Assembly: GCA_024867545.1 (NCBI GenBank)
Contig: JANFNE010000005.1
Coordinates: forward strand, 496,001-560,000
Origin: Phytopythium helicoides
Taxonomy: Eukaryota > Oomycota > Peronosporomycetes > Pythiales > Pythiaceae
Reading direction: 5' to 3'
DNA: 64,000 nucleotides
Shown here: piece by piece, positions 1 to 9,790 of the stretch
Position numbering within the stretch: position 1 is the stretch's first letter
How the letters are laid out: each line of letters begins with the position of its first letter
Made by a program: the position numbers and the translations under genes
Notes under the pieces: model-generated
What the model was told of the DNA's origin: nothing
Database searches by the model: none
What the model saw: the letters and a program-made list of their open reading frames with translations, nothing else

Positions 1-1
1 T

Positions 2-3000
2 GCACTGATGGAGGCGCAGTTGTTGGCGGGCTTTGTATATTCTCGGAAGGACAATAAGAAGGGTTTGAGGTGGCAATCAAGCGCGAAAACTGCAATTGGG
101 AGAATCATCAACGCCATGGTTGCAAGTGTTGGCCCAGAGCTTGGTGCTGGATCGTCCTCTTCAGACCGCCTGAGCGAATTGTTTAGTATTTGGCAGCTAC
201 TCCGCTGCAGGCTTGATGGCGACAACTACAGCTTCAGTTATGGTGGCGAGGACGACGGTGACAGCCATGTGGAGCTTCAATACGTCCAGTTCTTGGAGCA
301 AGTCGCTGTATTGGCGCCAGTCAAGTTTCGTCGAGCGGATTTCAGCTACATCCTCTGCATCGTGTCAGATCTGGCGCCAGCAATTACTCCGTCATCTGCT
401 TGGCTTCCTTCCTCATCTCCTACTTGTGACACCCCAATATTTGCGTTGAACACAGCCACAGGAGTAAGCCGCACGTTGCTCCAGAGAGTCGCCCTTTCGT
501 GTCTGCGAACAATTGTCGAGCGTGATCCGAGCTTGATCCGGCGATGCAACTTGCACTGCTTGCTGTTCGCAGCGCTTCATGCATCGCTGAATGAGATGAC
601 GTGGCGCTACCTACCTCGTCTCCATGGTCTATGGGAGCCTTTAACCTTTACGGAGGCAATCAGTGCTTTGATGACCCAGCGAGCACGAGTCGAGGCGGCG
701 GACGAGCTGCGTGCGTCGATCTTAGCATTACTTGAGCTCGATGGAGGTCGGCGGAATCCGAACGCGCAGCCGTGCGTTTGGGCCCTTCTTTGTCGCAGTA
801 TTGCGATTGGCGAGTCGTCCAACAACTTTTCCGGTGATGCAGATGCAGATGATGAACTTATGATGAGCCCGAAAGGGTTGGAAGCGGTATTGGGTGTCGG
901 GGGCGGCGGCGACCGCGATGACGATGATGATCTTGACAGCAACGCAGAGCTATCTACTGCTATTGGCTCGAAACCATCCGGCACTCGTGACGCTTCACTA
1001 CTAGCATCCGCAGCAGTGGCTGCGCAAGTGGAAGCATGGCGAACAACCAAGAAGATTGTGAGCGACCTTGTGGTGTTATTACCGCCTCTCTCTCGCCACG
1101 TGCGGTATTTTGCGGTCGAGTGTGTTCTTCAAGTGTTTGCTTTGGTACACGAATCTGTCGGTATCGGCGGTGGATCTGCTGCAAGTGACAGCGCCAACCA
1201 TTTCGACTTGGTGAAGACACGAGAGTATTTCCAGGCTCGCCTCTCTAGCGAGCCAACCAGCGATCAACTACCGAACTTCCTTTGTATGTACCTTGACGAA
1301 TTTGTGACTCTGGCATGCCACGTGTCAACATCGTCGGCGGATACAAGTGAGATGCAGATTTTCCAGAGCGCAGGCTTGCGCCTTATCAACTTTATTCTTA
1401 CAAGATTCGGTGATGCGCGAGATCCTGAAGTCTCCTCGGGCGAAGCGATGTTGCTGGATCCGTACCAAGCCCAGCTTTCTGCTGCTCTTCGTCATGCACT
1501 CAAGCAGACACATGCAGAGAGCGAGGCCGAAGCCAGCGAGACCCGCGAGTTCTATGCACCGCTGCTAGTCGAGGCACATGCAGTTTGCGCGAATGCCATC
1601 TCGGCTCGGCTGGTACAAGACAAGGTGGCACTCAACCGTATCCTCAAAACTGTCCTCGTGCACGACTTTGGCCACAAACATTTTGTTGGAGGTGACGTGA
1701 CACGGACCCAGCTTGCATTGGCAAATTTGTCAAGCGTCGCACAGTTGTTGACATCCGCAATGGATGCTGATGGACCAGCGAGTGAGCAGAGGGCGACAGG
1801 AGGTCGTCGATCACGTCTTTCAGGCCCGCTTACCACAGCAATGATCAAGGCTCTCTCTGGTCAGATGGATTATCTCATCCAGTGCTGGACAGACGCGACT
1901 GTGGGATTCGCCTTGGTCATGCAGGGTGCTCCTTCTTGGCCAGCGAAAATCCACAAATCGACTGAGTCAGTGAAACTTCAAACGCTTGGGATTTCTATTC
2001 CAGTAGTCACTTCGAACCAGCGGGAACAAGGGGCCGGCAATGCACTGGACGCGTATCGAGAGTGTTACCGACACTTTTGGCCAGCCATTTTGACAGTCCT
2101 GGTGTATCTGCAGGTCCATATGCCAGATCAAAGCGGAAACAAGAGTACCAAGCCATCAGCCAGCCCTCGAGGACCTATTGCGCTCACTACTCTTGCACTC
2201 CTGCACATTGCGAATTGGACATCGGGTAGTCGTGACCGAAACGAAGATGAAATCGCTCCAGTGCTTCGCGTGCTTCCATTGCTTTTTGCTGCATTGTTCA
2301 AAGGTGAAGAGCCTGCGGCCGCCAATGCTCCGTCCACTTCTGCAGATGCTGCAAAAAATGTGCTGAAATCTTTGATCAATACCAGCCTTCGTTCTGCAAG
2401 TCCTGTCGTACGAATCCAGGCATTACGAGCGCTCTTTGGTTGCTTGTCGCAACAAGATAACATGTCAGTTGCAATCAGCTTAAGCGAGGATTTGGTGCCG
2501 CTTATTTCCGGTGCGGCATTGGCTCCTCTTGAAGTCGTGCACCAGCTGGCTACAAACGTGCTGCACCACACTAATGATGGCGTTATCGAGGCGCTGCGGC
2601 TTTCGACTAACGCCATCGTATTCCTCCACACGTCGAGTGATTTGCGCATTCGACGCGCTGTGATTGATGCCATCGCCTTGGTTGAGCGCAGTCTGGAGCC
2701 GCTCACCTTGCTTATTGCGGACCTTCCCGGGGCTTGTGATACGATTGTCGCGACAAGTCGTGCGTCTGTCGAAGCTGGACTTGCTCTATCGAGGGCTGTT
2801 GAAGATAGCGAAGATACTGAATTGCGTGAGCGTCTTGGTCATCGATGGAATGCTAGCTTCGGGTTCCTCACTCGCTGGGTTGCGACAGTAAAACAGCAGG
2901 GATCACACCTAGACCAGTTGTCGTTTGCGTTGCGCATCGTTGCCAACTATGCTGCAAAGTACCCATCAATCGTTACAAGTGACAGTGTTGCCGCGCTTCA

Positions 3001-3547
3001 CGCCGGTATCGCAACGCCCGTAGTTGACATAATCGCGAGCCGTTCGGATGAGACCGAAGGTGGAACAACCGCGGCACTACTGGGGCTATCTGCTATTATC
3101 AAGAAACTCACAGACGTGCAGGAAATATCCTCGGCTCGCAGATATCTGGCACTTGTTGCACCGCACCTCCTGCCACTTTTGCAAGAGTCAGCATCATCGG
3201 AGACGTTGAATGCCACTGAGCACCTCTTAACCATTCTGTCGGCCCAGCTAGACGAAGACAGTGGTGGTATCTTTGTTGGTCTCGTGTTACCGAGACTTTG
3301 CAAGCTGCTGCAGTATCAACCGAGCCCCGTGTTGTCTGCAGTTGTCGGCCGCCTTCTGCTTGCGTACGCACAGAACCGGCCTATTGCCTTCAAGCAAGCA
3401 GTGGGTGCAATGGCGCCCGCTGAGCGCGTCACACTTGAAACGACACTGCGTGGGGCGATTGCTGGAGCAACAGCTGTATCCTCAGTGCCCCAGCACGGAG
3501 CTGGAGGCGCGAATACTAAACCCCTCGACCTGAGTCGATACGGCTAG
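2..3547 (+). CDS. HEATR5-like HEAT-repeat protein, 3' part (5' truncated)
   Basis: The frame is open from the window edge to a TAG at 3545-3547. The ATG at 8 is probably internal, because the frame continues upstream. The roughly 1180 visible residues are almost entirely helical, with repeated short hydrophobic helices typical of HEAT repeats, an acidic linker around residues 295-310 and few other motifs. The stretch beginning AGLRLINFILTRFGD and ending in a DPYQAQLSAALRHAL-like segment matches the conserved core of HEATR5/Laa1 proteins, in which a similar 'A-L-x-x-I-x-R-F ... L-x-x-Y-Q-A-x-x-x-A-A-L-R' block is followed by an 'I-x-x-R-x-x-x-D' helix as here. Members bind clathrin adaptor AP-1 and dynein adaptors at the trans-Golgi and endosomes. 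Family assignment is by remembered motif similarity; membership of the HEAT class is firm and the HEATR5 subfamily is likely. Confidence 0.65.
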   Translation, partial: ALMEAQLLAGFVYSRKDNKKGLRWQSSAKTAIGRIINAMVASVGPELGAGSSSSDRLSELFSIWQLLRCRLDGDNYSFSYGGEDDGDSHVELQYVQFLEQVAVLAPVKFRRADFSYILCIVSDLAPAITPSSAWLPSSSPTCDTPIFALNTATGVSRTLLQRVALSCLRTIVERDPSLIRRCNLHCLLFAALHASLNEMTWRYLPRLHGLWEPLTFTEAISALMTQRARVEAADELRASILALLELDGGRRNPNAQPCVWALLCRSIAIGESSNNFSGDADADDELMMSPKGLEAVLGVGGGGDRDDDDDLDSNAELSTAIGSKPSGTRDASLLASAAVAAQVEAWRTTKKIVSDLVVLLPPLSRHVRYFAVECVLQVFALVHESVGIGGGSAASDSANHFDLVKTREYFQARLSSEPTSDQLPNFLCMYLDEFVTLACHVSTSSADTSEMQIFQSAGLRLINFILTRFGDARDPEVSSGEAMLLDPYQAQLSAALRHALKQTHAESEAEASETREFYAPLLVEAHAVCANAISARLVQDKVALNRILKTVLVHDFGHKHFVGGDVTRTQLALANLSSVAQLLTSAMDADGPASEQRATGGRRSRLSGPLTTAMIKALSGQMDYLIQCWTDATVGFALVMQGAPSWPAKIHKSTESVKLQTLGISIPVVTSNQREQGAGNALDAYRECYRHFWPAILTVLVYLQVHMPDQSGNKSTKPSASPRGPIALTTLALLHIANWTSGSRDRNEDEIAPVLRVLPLLFAALFKGEEPAAANAPSTSADAAKNVLKSLINTSLRSASPVVRIQALRALFGCLSQQDNMSVAISLSEDLVPLISGAALAPLEVVHQLATNVLHHTNDGVIEALRLSTNAIVFLHTSSDLRIRRAVIDAIALVERSLEPLTLLIADLPGACDTIVATSRASVEAGLALSRAVEDSEDTELRERLGHRWNASFGFLTRWVATVKQQGSHLDQLSFALRIVANYAAKYPSIVTSDSVAALHAGIATPVVDIIASRSDETEGGTTAALLGLSAIIKKLTDVQEISSARRYLALVAPHLLPLLQESASSETLNATEHLLTILSAQLDEDSGGIFVGLVLPRLCKLLQYQPSPVLSAVVGRLLLAYAQNRPIAFKQAVGAMAPAERVTLETTLRGAIAGATAVSSVPQHGAGGANTKPLDLSRYG

Positions 3548-3855
3548 ACCAATCGACCAGAGGAACAACAAAGTATCTAGACAAATGGCAAAGAGTACAC
3601 TGTCGTGTTGTAATGAGATGTGGTGTCCAACGTTTTGTGGCTGGGGATGACTTCTGCCTGCTCCCTTGATGCGTTGGGGAGATGTTTAGAAAGTGGCAGT
3701 TGGGCGACGCGTAGTTGGCGGGTCCTGAATCGCGATAACGTCGTACAGGCTGAACAAAATCGAGTGGACAAGCGACAAATCGTAGAACTGCAGAAATTCG
3801 CATCCAAGCGTCAGTGTGGCGACTCAAAATGAGCCAGATCAGTTGGTAATTGCTG
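3548..3855. other. Convergent 3' intergenic region
   Basis: This 308-bp gap lies between the stops of two converging genes. I see only out-of-frame short reading frames and no RNA or repeat signature; it presumably holds the two 3' UTRs. Confidence 0.6.
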
Positions 3856-5226
3856 TCATACCTCGATGCTTCCGTCCAAGTCCACGGCAGCCTCTTCCAT
3901 TTCGAATCGGGCGAGGTAAAATGCTGACAGGTCGAATGGCAGCGAATCGAAATAGGTGCGCTCGACCATTTCAATGATCTCTGCAGCAACATCACGGTGA
4001 GAGAACGTAAACAACACACTCATATCCCTTGCGCAAATGCTCAACAAACCTGGAATGTTGTTGCCTCCAGCCTTATCGCTTGCGCTGATTTTGGCATACA
4101 TTCGACGTAGCGCATCCCACGGAATTGTCATCGTGTACGTCTGCATGGGTGCGCGTGGGTCTGGGTTCTGGAAGAGAAGCACTAGTGGAGCACGCGAAGC
4201 TGGGGCCTTCCGGTCCTCCTCCTCGTCGTTCTCAGGCGTATCTTCCAACTCTCCAGCTGTCTGGCGCTGCGCAGGAGCTTGATTTTTCGAGAGAGCAGCT
4301 GCTTGTTGCTCTATCAGACTCGAGATGGCCAGGTTCCGAGCGAGGCGGCGTAGATTTAGCTCTGTTACGCGCACTGCGCGCGTGTCCACAACGCACTGGA
4401 ACGATCGCTGCAACCACGAGCAGCTCCAGGCAAGCAGCTCTTCGTTGCCACGCAGCATAAGCACCTGCTGCTCCTCGCGGCCCTTACGCGGCTTGCGCTT
4501 CTCCTTGTCGCTGGGGAAGAAGAGAACGAATGCAGCGGAGCGGTCGTCCTCTTGCTGGGCTGCCTGGCGCCGGCCCTGTTCACTCAGGCTGGCACGGCGC
4601 TTCGCGCCCGCGCGACGGTCCTCTCGCACAAGGAACACGACGGACGCGTCACTGGCGTTGCGGATGCTGACCGAGTAGCCAAACTGCTGTCCGCACTTGC
4701 GCAGCGCCGTGGCGCGCAGGCTCTTGACCAGGTCGTGCGCGTACGCGCTGAGCTGCTCGCGTCGGAAGTGGAAGAGCGCCGACACGCTGTGCACCTCCCA
4801 CCTGCAGCGCAGCAGCACCTGCTCGAGGCTCACGCGCTCGGCCTCTCGTCGTCTGCTGTCGTCCTGCTGGTTCTCCTCGGTCTCGGGCGTCGTGGGTCGC
4901 GCCACATACTGCGACGGGCGCATGGGCGAGCTGTAGAGCGCACGGCCGGACTGCATGAGCGCGTCGGAGCTTTCGTCAGCCGTCGGCGCGGGCGTGGGCG
5001 GCGCGGGCGGTGGCGCGCGCGCCTGTCGCGGAGGCAGCGGCAGCCGCGAGGGCTCCAGCTCGATGAGCTCTACCGGCGACTGCATGGCGCCCGTGGACCC
5101 GCGGCGACTGCGGCGCTGCGGCGGCGAGCGCGAGCGATGGCTCGGGGCGGCGGACGAGGAGCGCGCGGCGTCCAAGCGGCGCGGCGGCCGGTCGCGCGCG
5201 GAACTGGCGGCCCCCATGGCGCCCAT
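3856..5226 (-). CDS. CENP-L-like inner kinetochore protein
   Basis: A single-exon 456-residue protein is read from the ATG at 5226 (an in-frame ATG also lies at 5217). The N-terminal 130 residues are Arg/Ser/Pro-rich and disordered. The rest matches three conserved blocks of CENP-L (yeast Iml3): residues 137-170 (LLRCRWEVHSVSALFHF and the following helix, compare the vertebrate 'L-x-K-Q-W-x-L-Y-S-L-T-P-L-Y-K-F' block), residues 260-300 (GNEELLAWSCSWLQRSFQC, the 'W-F-x-x-x-F-D-C' block) and residues 347-380 (a strand followed by MTIPWDALRRMY, the 'I-x-P-x-D-A-x-x-L-W' block). CENP-L pairs with CENP-N in the constitutive centromere network that binds CENP-A nucleosomes. CENP-C is encoded 6 kb away. 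The second ATG would give a protein starting MGAASS, which fits an N-myristoylation site but may be chance. The assignment is from memory of the family and needs a profile search. Confidence 0.55.
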   Translation of the reverse strand: MGAMGAASSARDRPPRRLDAARSSSAAPSHRSRSPPQRRSRRGSTGAMQSPVELIELEPSRLPLPPRQARAPPPAPPTPAPTADESSDALMQSGRALYSSPMRPSQYVARPTTPETEENQQDDSRRREAERVSLEQVLLRCRWEVHSVSALFHFRREQLSAYAHDLVKSLRATALRKCGQQFGYSVSIRNASDASVVFLVREDRRAGAKRRASLSEQGRRQAAQQEDDRSAAFVLFFPSDKEKRKPRKGREEQQVLMLRGNEELLAWSCSWLQRSFQCVVDTRAVRVTELNLRRLARNLAISSLIEQQAAALSKNQAPAQRQTAGELEDTPENDEEEDRKAPASRAPLVLLFQNPDPRAPMQTYTMTIPWDALRRMYAKISASDKAGGNNIPGLLSICARDMSVLFTFSHRDVAAEIIEMVERTYFDSLPFDLSAFYLARFEMEEAAVDLDGSIEV

Positions 5227-5352
5227 GATGCTGGCGGCATGAAGGAGGAGAAAGGCCGAAATTTTCAGCGCGAGGGCACTCTGTCGGGGAGTGACCCTGA
5301 CACTCCGCATCCCCTCCGGAGGGGTCCAAGAAGTGGGGAAAGGCCGACGGCC
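5227..5352. promoter_or_regulatory. Divergent promoter, CENP-L-like / phosphoglycerate mutase
   Basis: Only 126 bp separate the two divergent start codons, so both genes must be driven from shared or overlapping promoter DNA. No TATA box is visible. A further in-frame ATG for the minus-strand gene lies at 5308, which would cut the gap to 44 bp; I consider that start less likely. Confidence 0.5.
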
Positions 5353-7040
5353 ATGAAGCCGCGCGCCGTGGTGTTCGTGCTCATCGATGGGCTGGCGGAC
5401 GTGACGCTGGAGCAGCTGGGCGACCGGACGACGCTGCAGGCGGCGCGCACGCCAGCGATGGACGCCGGTGGCCCGTGCGTCGCTGCGGGTCCGGCGGCTT
5501 GGAGCGCGGGAGCGCTGACGGGAGGGAACGTGCGCGCAGGTGGAGGACTCACGGGACTCATGGACCCCGTGGAGCCGGGCTTCGCGTGCGGCAGCGATAC
5601 GGCGCACATGTCGATCCTAGGCTACAACCCGTTCGAGTGAGCAGCTTGGAGACCGCGGATTGAGCGATGGAGCCAAAAGATACTCGGCTGACAGACGGTT
5701 TGACGTGGTGATCTGGAAGGCACTACCGCGGACGCGGGTCGTTCGAGGCCATGGGCGCCGGACTGCCGATGGAGAAGGGAGACGTCGCGTTCAAGTGCAA
5801 CTTCGCGACCGTCAAGAGGGTGGGCCGATTCGCGGATTGATTGCATCCCGGACAACTCGACCCTGACACTAGCTGCAGAACGAACAGGGGCAGCTCATCG
5901 TGGAGCGCAGACGCGTCGACCGCAACTTCCCCTCGTGGGGCATTGAGCTGTGCTCGTTCCTAGACGGAACGGACATCCCAGCATTCCCCAATGTGCGCGT
6001 CGCGACCAAGTACGCGACGGAGCACCGCTGCGGAGTTGTATTCCATGGCGCTGGGCTCACGGACAAGATGACGGGCACCGATCCGCTCAAGGATCAGTAA
6101 GCGCGCTTGATATGGCAACACATGGCTTTCGCAATCGTTAACTCATCTTCGTCATGTTACAATCCACAGTCTTCCGCTGGTGACATCGCAGCCGCTCGAC
6201 GATTCGCCAGAAGCCAATTACTCTAGCAAGGTACTTGCCGACGGAGTCGCAAAACTTTGACTCTATGCGACGATGAGCTTACCCACCTCTCTTCTTTGTA
6301 AGGTTCTCAACGAAGTCTCGTCCGTCTTCCATGAGAAGCTGTCGGCGCACCCGATCAACGTTGCGCGCGTGGAGCAGAACTTGCCGCCAGCCAACATAGT
6401 TCTCTTGCGTGGGCCAGGCGAGCGCATTAATGTGCCCACCTTCGAAGAGATGCACGGCATGAACCCGTTCATGATTGCGCCGACATGCATCATCGCGGGT
6501 CTTGGCATGTCACTCGGCTTTGATTTGGTCAAGGCGCCTGGCGCAACTGGCGACTATCACTCGAACCTGGTGTCGAAGGCCGAGACTGCGCTCCACATGC
6601 TCGGGGAGGGCGTGTACGATTTCGGATTTGTACATGTTAAAGCTGTCGACGATGCTGGCCACGACCGGGATGTCGACAAGAAGGTGCACTTCATTGAGAA
6701 GGCCGACGAGATGATCCGCAGTATTATCGAGGGCGTGCACGCTCAGCTGGCGAGCTCGAACGGGGATTATGACGTCAGCATTGTTGTCACGGGGGATCAC
6801 ACGACGCCAGTCAAGTATGGAGACCACACATTCGAACCCGTTCCGTTTGCGATCGCGCGCGTCGGTAACGCGTTTACTGCGCTTGATGCTGCTGAAAACG
6901 AAGTGAAGTCAAGTGAATCTGCATTGGTGGACCAAGTTACGTCGTTCTCAGAGCTGAGCGCGACCCAAGGCGCGCTCGGGCGTTTCTCTGGTGACCAAGT
7001 CATGGGTATTATCAAGTCCTTCCGATCATACGATCTGTAG
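5353..7040 (+). CDS. 2,3-bisphosphoglycerate-independent phosphoglycerate mutase, archaeal (ApgM) type
   Basis: This enzyme interconverts 3- and 2-phosphoglycerate in glycolysis and belongs to the alkaline phosphatase superfamily. The N-terminus reads [17 protein letters not shown], with the metal-binding Asp, followed by [16 protein letters not shown] (catalytic Ser/Thr region), [13 protein letters not shown] and later [17 protein letters not shown] and [14 protein letters not shown], the C-terminal metal-binding motifs. I read six exons: 5353-5467, 5540-5636, 5720-5819, 5879-6096, 6170-6230 and 6303-7040. The introns are 72, 83, 59, 73 and 72 nt, all GT-AG. The junctions restore PFE-HYRGRG, ATVKR-NEQGQ, DPLKD-HLPLV and SSK-VLNEV in frame. 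The first intron is a multiple of three without a stop, so its retention would only insert 24 residues. The family is common in archaea and some protists and is unrelated to the dPGM of animals. Confidence 0.9.
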
Positions 7041-7211
7041 CACGAAGCGCTCTGGTAGTCGAGACAGCAGTAGATGACAGCGGCAGGGCGAGATGCATAG
7101 CATTCCTGTGCCTTGGTGTCAAAGTGTCAAGTAGTGACTGTAATTTTTGCGCTGACTCTGGAAAGTCCGAGGCGTGCCGCACAGACAGGAGATCAATACA
7201 CAATTGAATGT

Positions 7212-8922
7212 TCACTGACGCTCCCACTTGTGTGTTGGCTGTTGAAACCGACTCGGCAACTCCAGTTCGCGCGGAAAAGACTGCCCGCTCTCTTTCAGCA
7301 TTTGTTGAAGCTCGCTTGCAATTGCACACTCAATAGTCAAGAATGCGGTCACCGTGCCTCCAATGCGACTCTCTCTACCATCAATCCCGACCTCGCGCCG
7401 TCTTCCAGTACGTCCACATCGATGCACGTAGTCTTCGATTGTGTGCGGCATGTCAAAGATGATAACATGATCGACATCTTGGAAATCCAGACCGCGAGAG
7501 ACGAGATCAGTTGCGACCAGAACATCAACAAAGCCCCCACGGAAGGCTTCAAGAGCCTGAAAGCGATATGCTTGGGATTGTTCTCCATGGAGAGAGGCAA
7601 CATGGAACTGCTCAGCTTGCAGTGTGCGCGTCACAAATTCGACGCTTTCATGTGAGTTACAAAACACGAGAACCGGTGGTCTGGGAATCGTACGCAGGAC
7701 TTCCAGCAGTTTTGACTTCTTCTCAGCAAATCGCATGAACATGACTTGTTGCGTGACTCCTTCGATGTCGGAGGAATTCCACCTCAATCTGGGCTTTGTA
7801 GCAACCGTTCCTGACCCACTTGAGCCCATTCCCACTCGAATTATCACAGGATTTATGACTGCAGATCGTGCGATGCGGTCCAAGAAGCGGGCCATCGTGG
7901 CTGAGAACAGAAGTGTCTGCCTCTTGCTATCGCTGCTGCACGCCTGAAGGATCTGCCGCAATTGCTGCTCTAGTTCAGTCTCGAGTAATCGGTCCACTTC
8001 GTCAATAACCAAGTAGGACACATTTTGAAGAGTAAGAACTGGTGGCGTTTTCATGCCTAGCAAGTGGAGCAACCTTCCGGGGGTCGCTACCAGCGCTGCG
8101 AGCTCATTTGCTTGTGATTGCAGCCATGCAATTTGATGCTGAAGTGAAATACCACCGCATATCCCAGCCACCGACAACGGACGAAGGCCCGAGTCTTGAG
8201 ACGGGTACGGATAATGCTGCGGAGTATGGAGCAGCGGAAACGAGAGCAACTCGTGTAGCACCTGATCCATCAGCTCTCTCGTCGGTACAATCACCAATGC
8301 ATATGGAGAGGCGATCATTACTGAAGCATGCATCGATGGTTGCCAGTGTGCTGGATAAGGTCGTTTGGAAGCCATGACAAGCAGCGGCAGCAAGTACGCG
8401 AGAGTCTTGCCGCTGCCCGTCGCAGCTAGCGCGATCACGTCTCGGCCTTTCAGGATGCTAGGAATGGCTTGAGCCTGGATCTCCGTTGGAGCTCGCAGTC
8501 CTCGAGCGTCTAGCGTCCTGAGAAAAGCCAAAACCAAGTCAAATCGCAGCTTGGAAGCTCTCAGTCCGACGATGCTATGCTCACTGTAGCACCGTTGGCG
8601 GCAGCGCCATGGCTTGGAACGAGTGCACCACCGGCGGAACGTCGCCTCCATCAACGCGAATCCCTCTCTCGAGCCGCGCCCACCTCTCTTCCTGCGCCTC
8701 CTCCTCTCTTCGCTCGTCAATCGGAGGCGGAGGACCCGGTGGGAGCGGCGGGAGCAGCTCGTCGAGGCTGCTGGCGGGCGCTGGAGGCGCCAAGGGCTCC
8801 TCACTAGCCTCAGGTGGCTCCGCAGCGGGTTCTTCTTGCCTATCAGGCGCTGGATCCGCGGTCTTTCGCCGCTTGCGTCGCGCAACGTACGCGCGGATGC
8901 CGCTGGAGCCCTCGCCGTCCAT
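7212..8922 (-). CDS. DEAD-box RNA helicase (DDX41/DDX59-like), motif II DEVD
   Basis: There are two exons: 8585-8922 (start MDGEGSSGIRAYVARRK) and 7212-8517, separated by a 67-nt GT-AG intron (8518-8584). The splice joins ALPPTVLQ to TLDARGLRAPTEIQ, rebuilding the Q motif. Helicase motifs follow in order: ATGSGKT (I), PTRELMDQV (Ia), GG, TPGRLL (Ib), VIDEVDRLL (II, Val replacing Ala), SATMA (III), LVFCNS (IV), VATDLVSRGLDF (V) and HRCGRTGRR (VI). The N-terminal region is acidic and proline-rich, ending in a 'GGDVPPVVHSFQAM' segment like that preceding the helicase core of DDX41 and DDX59. It should be an ATP-dependent RNA unwinding enzyme in RNA processing; which ortholog group is unresolved. 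An in-frame ATG at 8991 is a possible alternative start. Confidence 0.85.
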
Positions 8923-9044
8923 GCCAATTGACTTGTGGATTCGAAATGGAAGGGCGTGGAGCGGCATACAAAAGGCAAGTGGTTCGTTCATTTATCTGCT
9001 GCGATCTAGGGTCGCCGTCCACGGCCGCGACGACGCGGCGCGAG

Positions 9045-9658
9045 CTAGCCGAACATGCGCGCGGCTGTCCGCGAGACGATGCCCAGGATCTCCTCGATCT
9101 CGTCCTCGGCGAAGCGCTTGTGCAGGCTCGGGATGAGCGCCACGGCCTCCTCGACCTCCTCGGGGTTCAGGTTGGACAGGCACGCGATCTCGAACTCCTC
9201 CAGGCGCACCTCCACGACCTGGCCGTCCTCCTCGCGCTGGAACGCGAGCGACATGAGCGCTCTGCAGCAGGCAGCCTCACGTTAGCGCTCCGGCAACCAG
9301 GTCGCCTATGTATCATCAGCAGCAGTGGACGTACTCGCGCAGCTCCGTGACGGACGCCTGGTTGGCCACGGGGTCCTTGGTGCCGCTGAAGCGCTGCACG
9401 TACGAGTAGGTCTTCTGGAAGACGCTGCAGTCACGTGGAGACGTCGCACACAGCGGTCAGTTCGGCCCTCTCCACGTTGCCAGCCGCGGTCACCGACCTC
9501 GTGAGCTGCTTCTCCTGGTTCTCGTAGTCGGACTTCTGCTTCTCGAGGATGACGGCCACCTCGGCATTGGACAGGCACGTCTCGTGGCGGAAGTCGTCGC
9601 CCAGGTTCAGCTCCGCCGCGTCCTCCGTGTCCACCACGTGCTGCGGGTTCGACGACAT
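9045..9658 (-). CDS. RPB4: RNA polymerase II subunit RPB4
   Basis: Three exons (9498-9658, 9335-9424, 9045-9261) are separated by two 73-nt GT-AG introns. The spliced protein is about 155 residues, begins MSSNPQHVVDTEDAAELNLG and contains NAEVAVILEKQ, then SVFQKTYSYVQRFSG and FEIACLSNLNPEEVEEA, then LIPSLHKRF and DEIEEILGIVSRT. These are the hallmark HRDC-like blocks of RPB4/POLR2D (compare '[22 protein letters not shown]'). RPB4 pairs with RPB7 to form the stalk of Pol II, which acts in initiation and mRNA export and decay. The gene lies head-to-head with ATP12. Length and motif order are normal for the family. Confidence 0.92.
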
Positions 9659-9790
9659 GGTGGCGCGCTCGGGGGTCGCTTGGCGCAGTTGGCAGTGGCT
9701 TTCAGTATGGAGCACCGCGGGCACTCGGGCTCACTATACTCCGCAAGTGACTTGCCTCCACTATACCAGTCGGCGTCGAATCCTCGCGAG
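9659..9790. promoter_or_regulatory. Divergent promoter RPB4 / ATP12
   Basis: The start codons are 132 bp apart on opposite strands, so one short GC-rich region must hold both promoters. It includes CAGTTGGCAGTGGC and a CTATACT motif on both sides. No consensus TATA box is evident. Confidence 0.5.

Noticed and set aside
607..1050. Antisense open frames within HEATR5, myosin, GH31, ALDH and LRR genes
   Set aside because: Shadow frames of GC-rich coding sequence; their peptides lack family motifs while the opposite strand has them.
4552..5640. Long plus-strand open frame opposite the CENP-L-like gene
   Set aside because: Arg/Ala/Gly-rich, typical of the antisense of a GC-rich coding region; only its 3' end coincides with the real phosphoglycerate mutase first exon.
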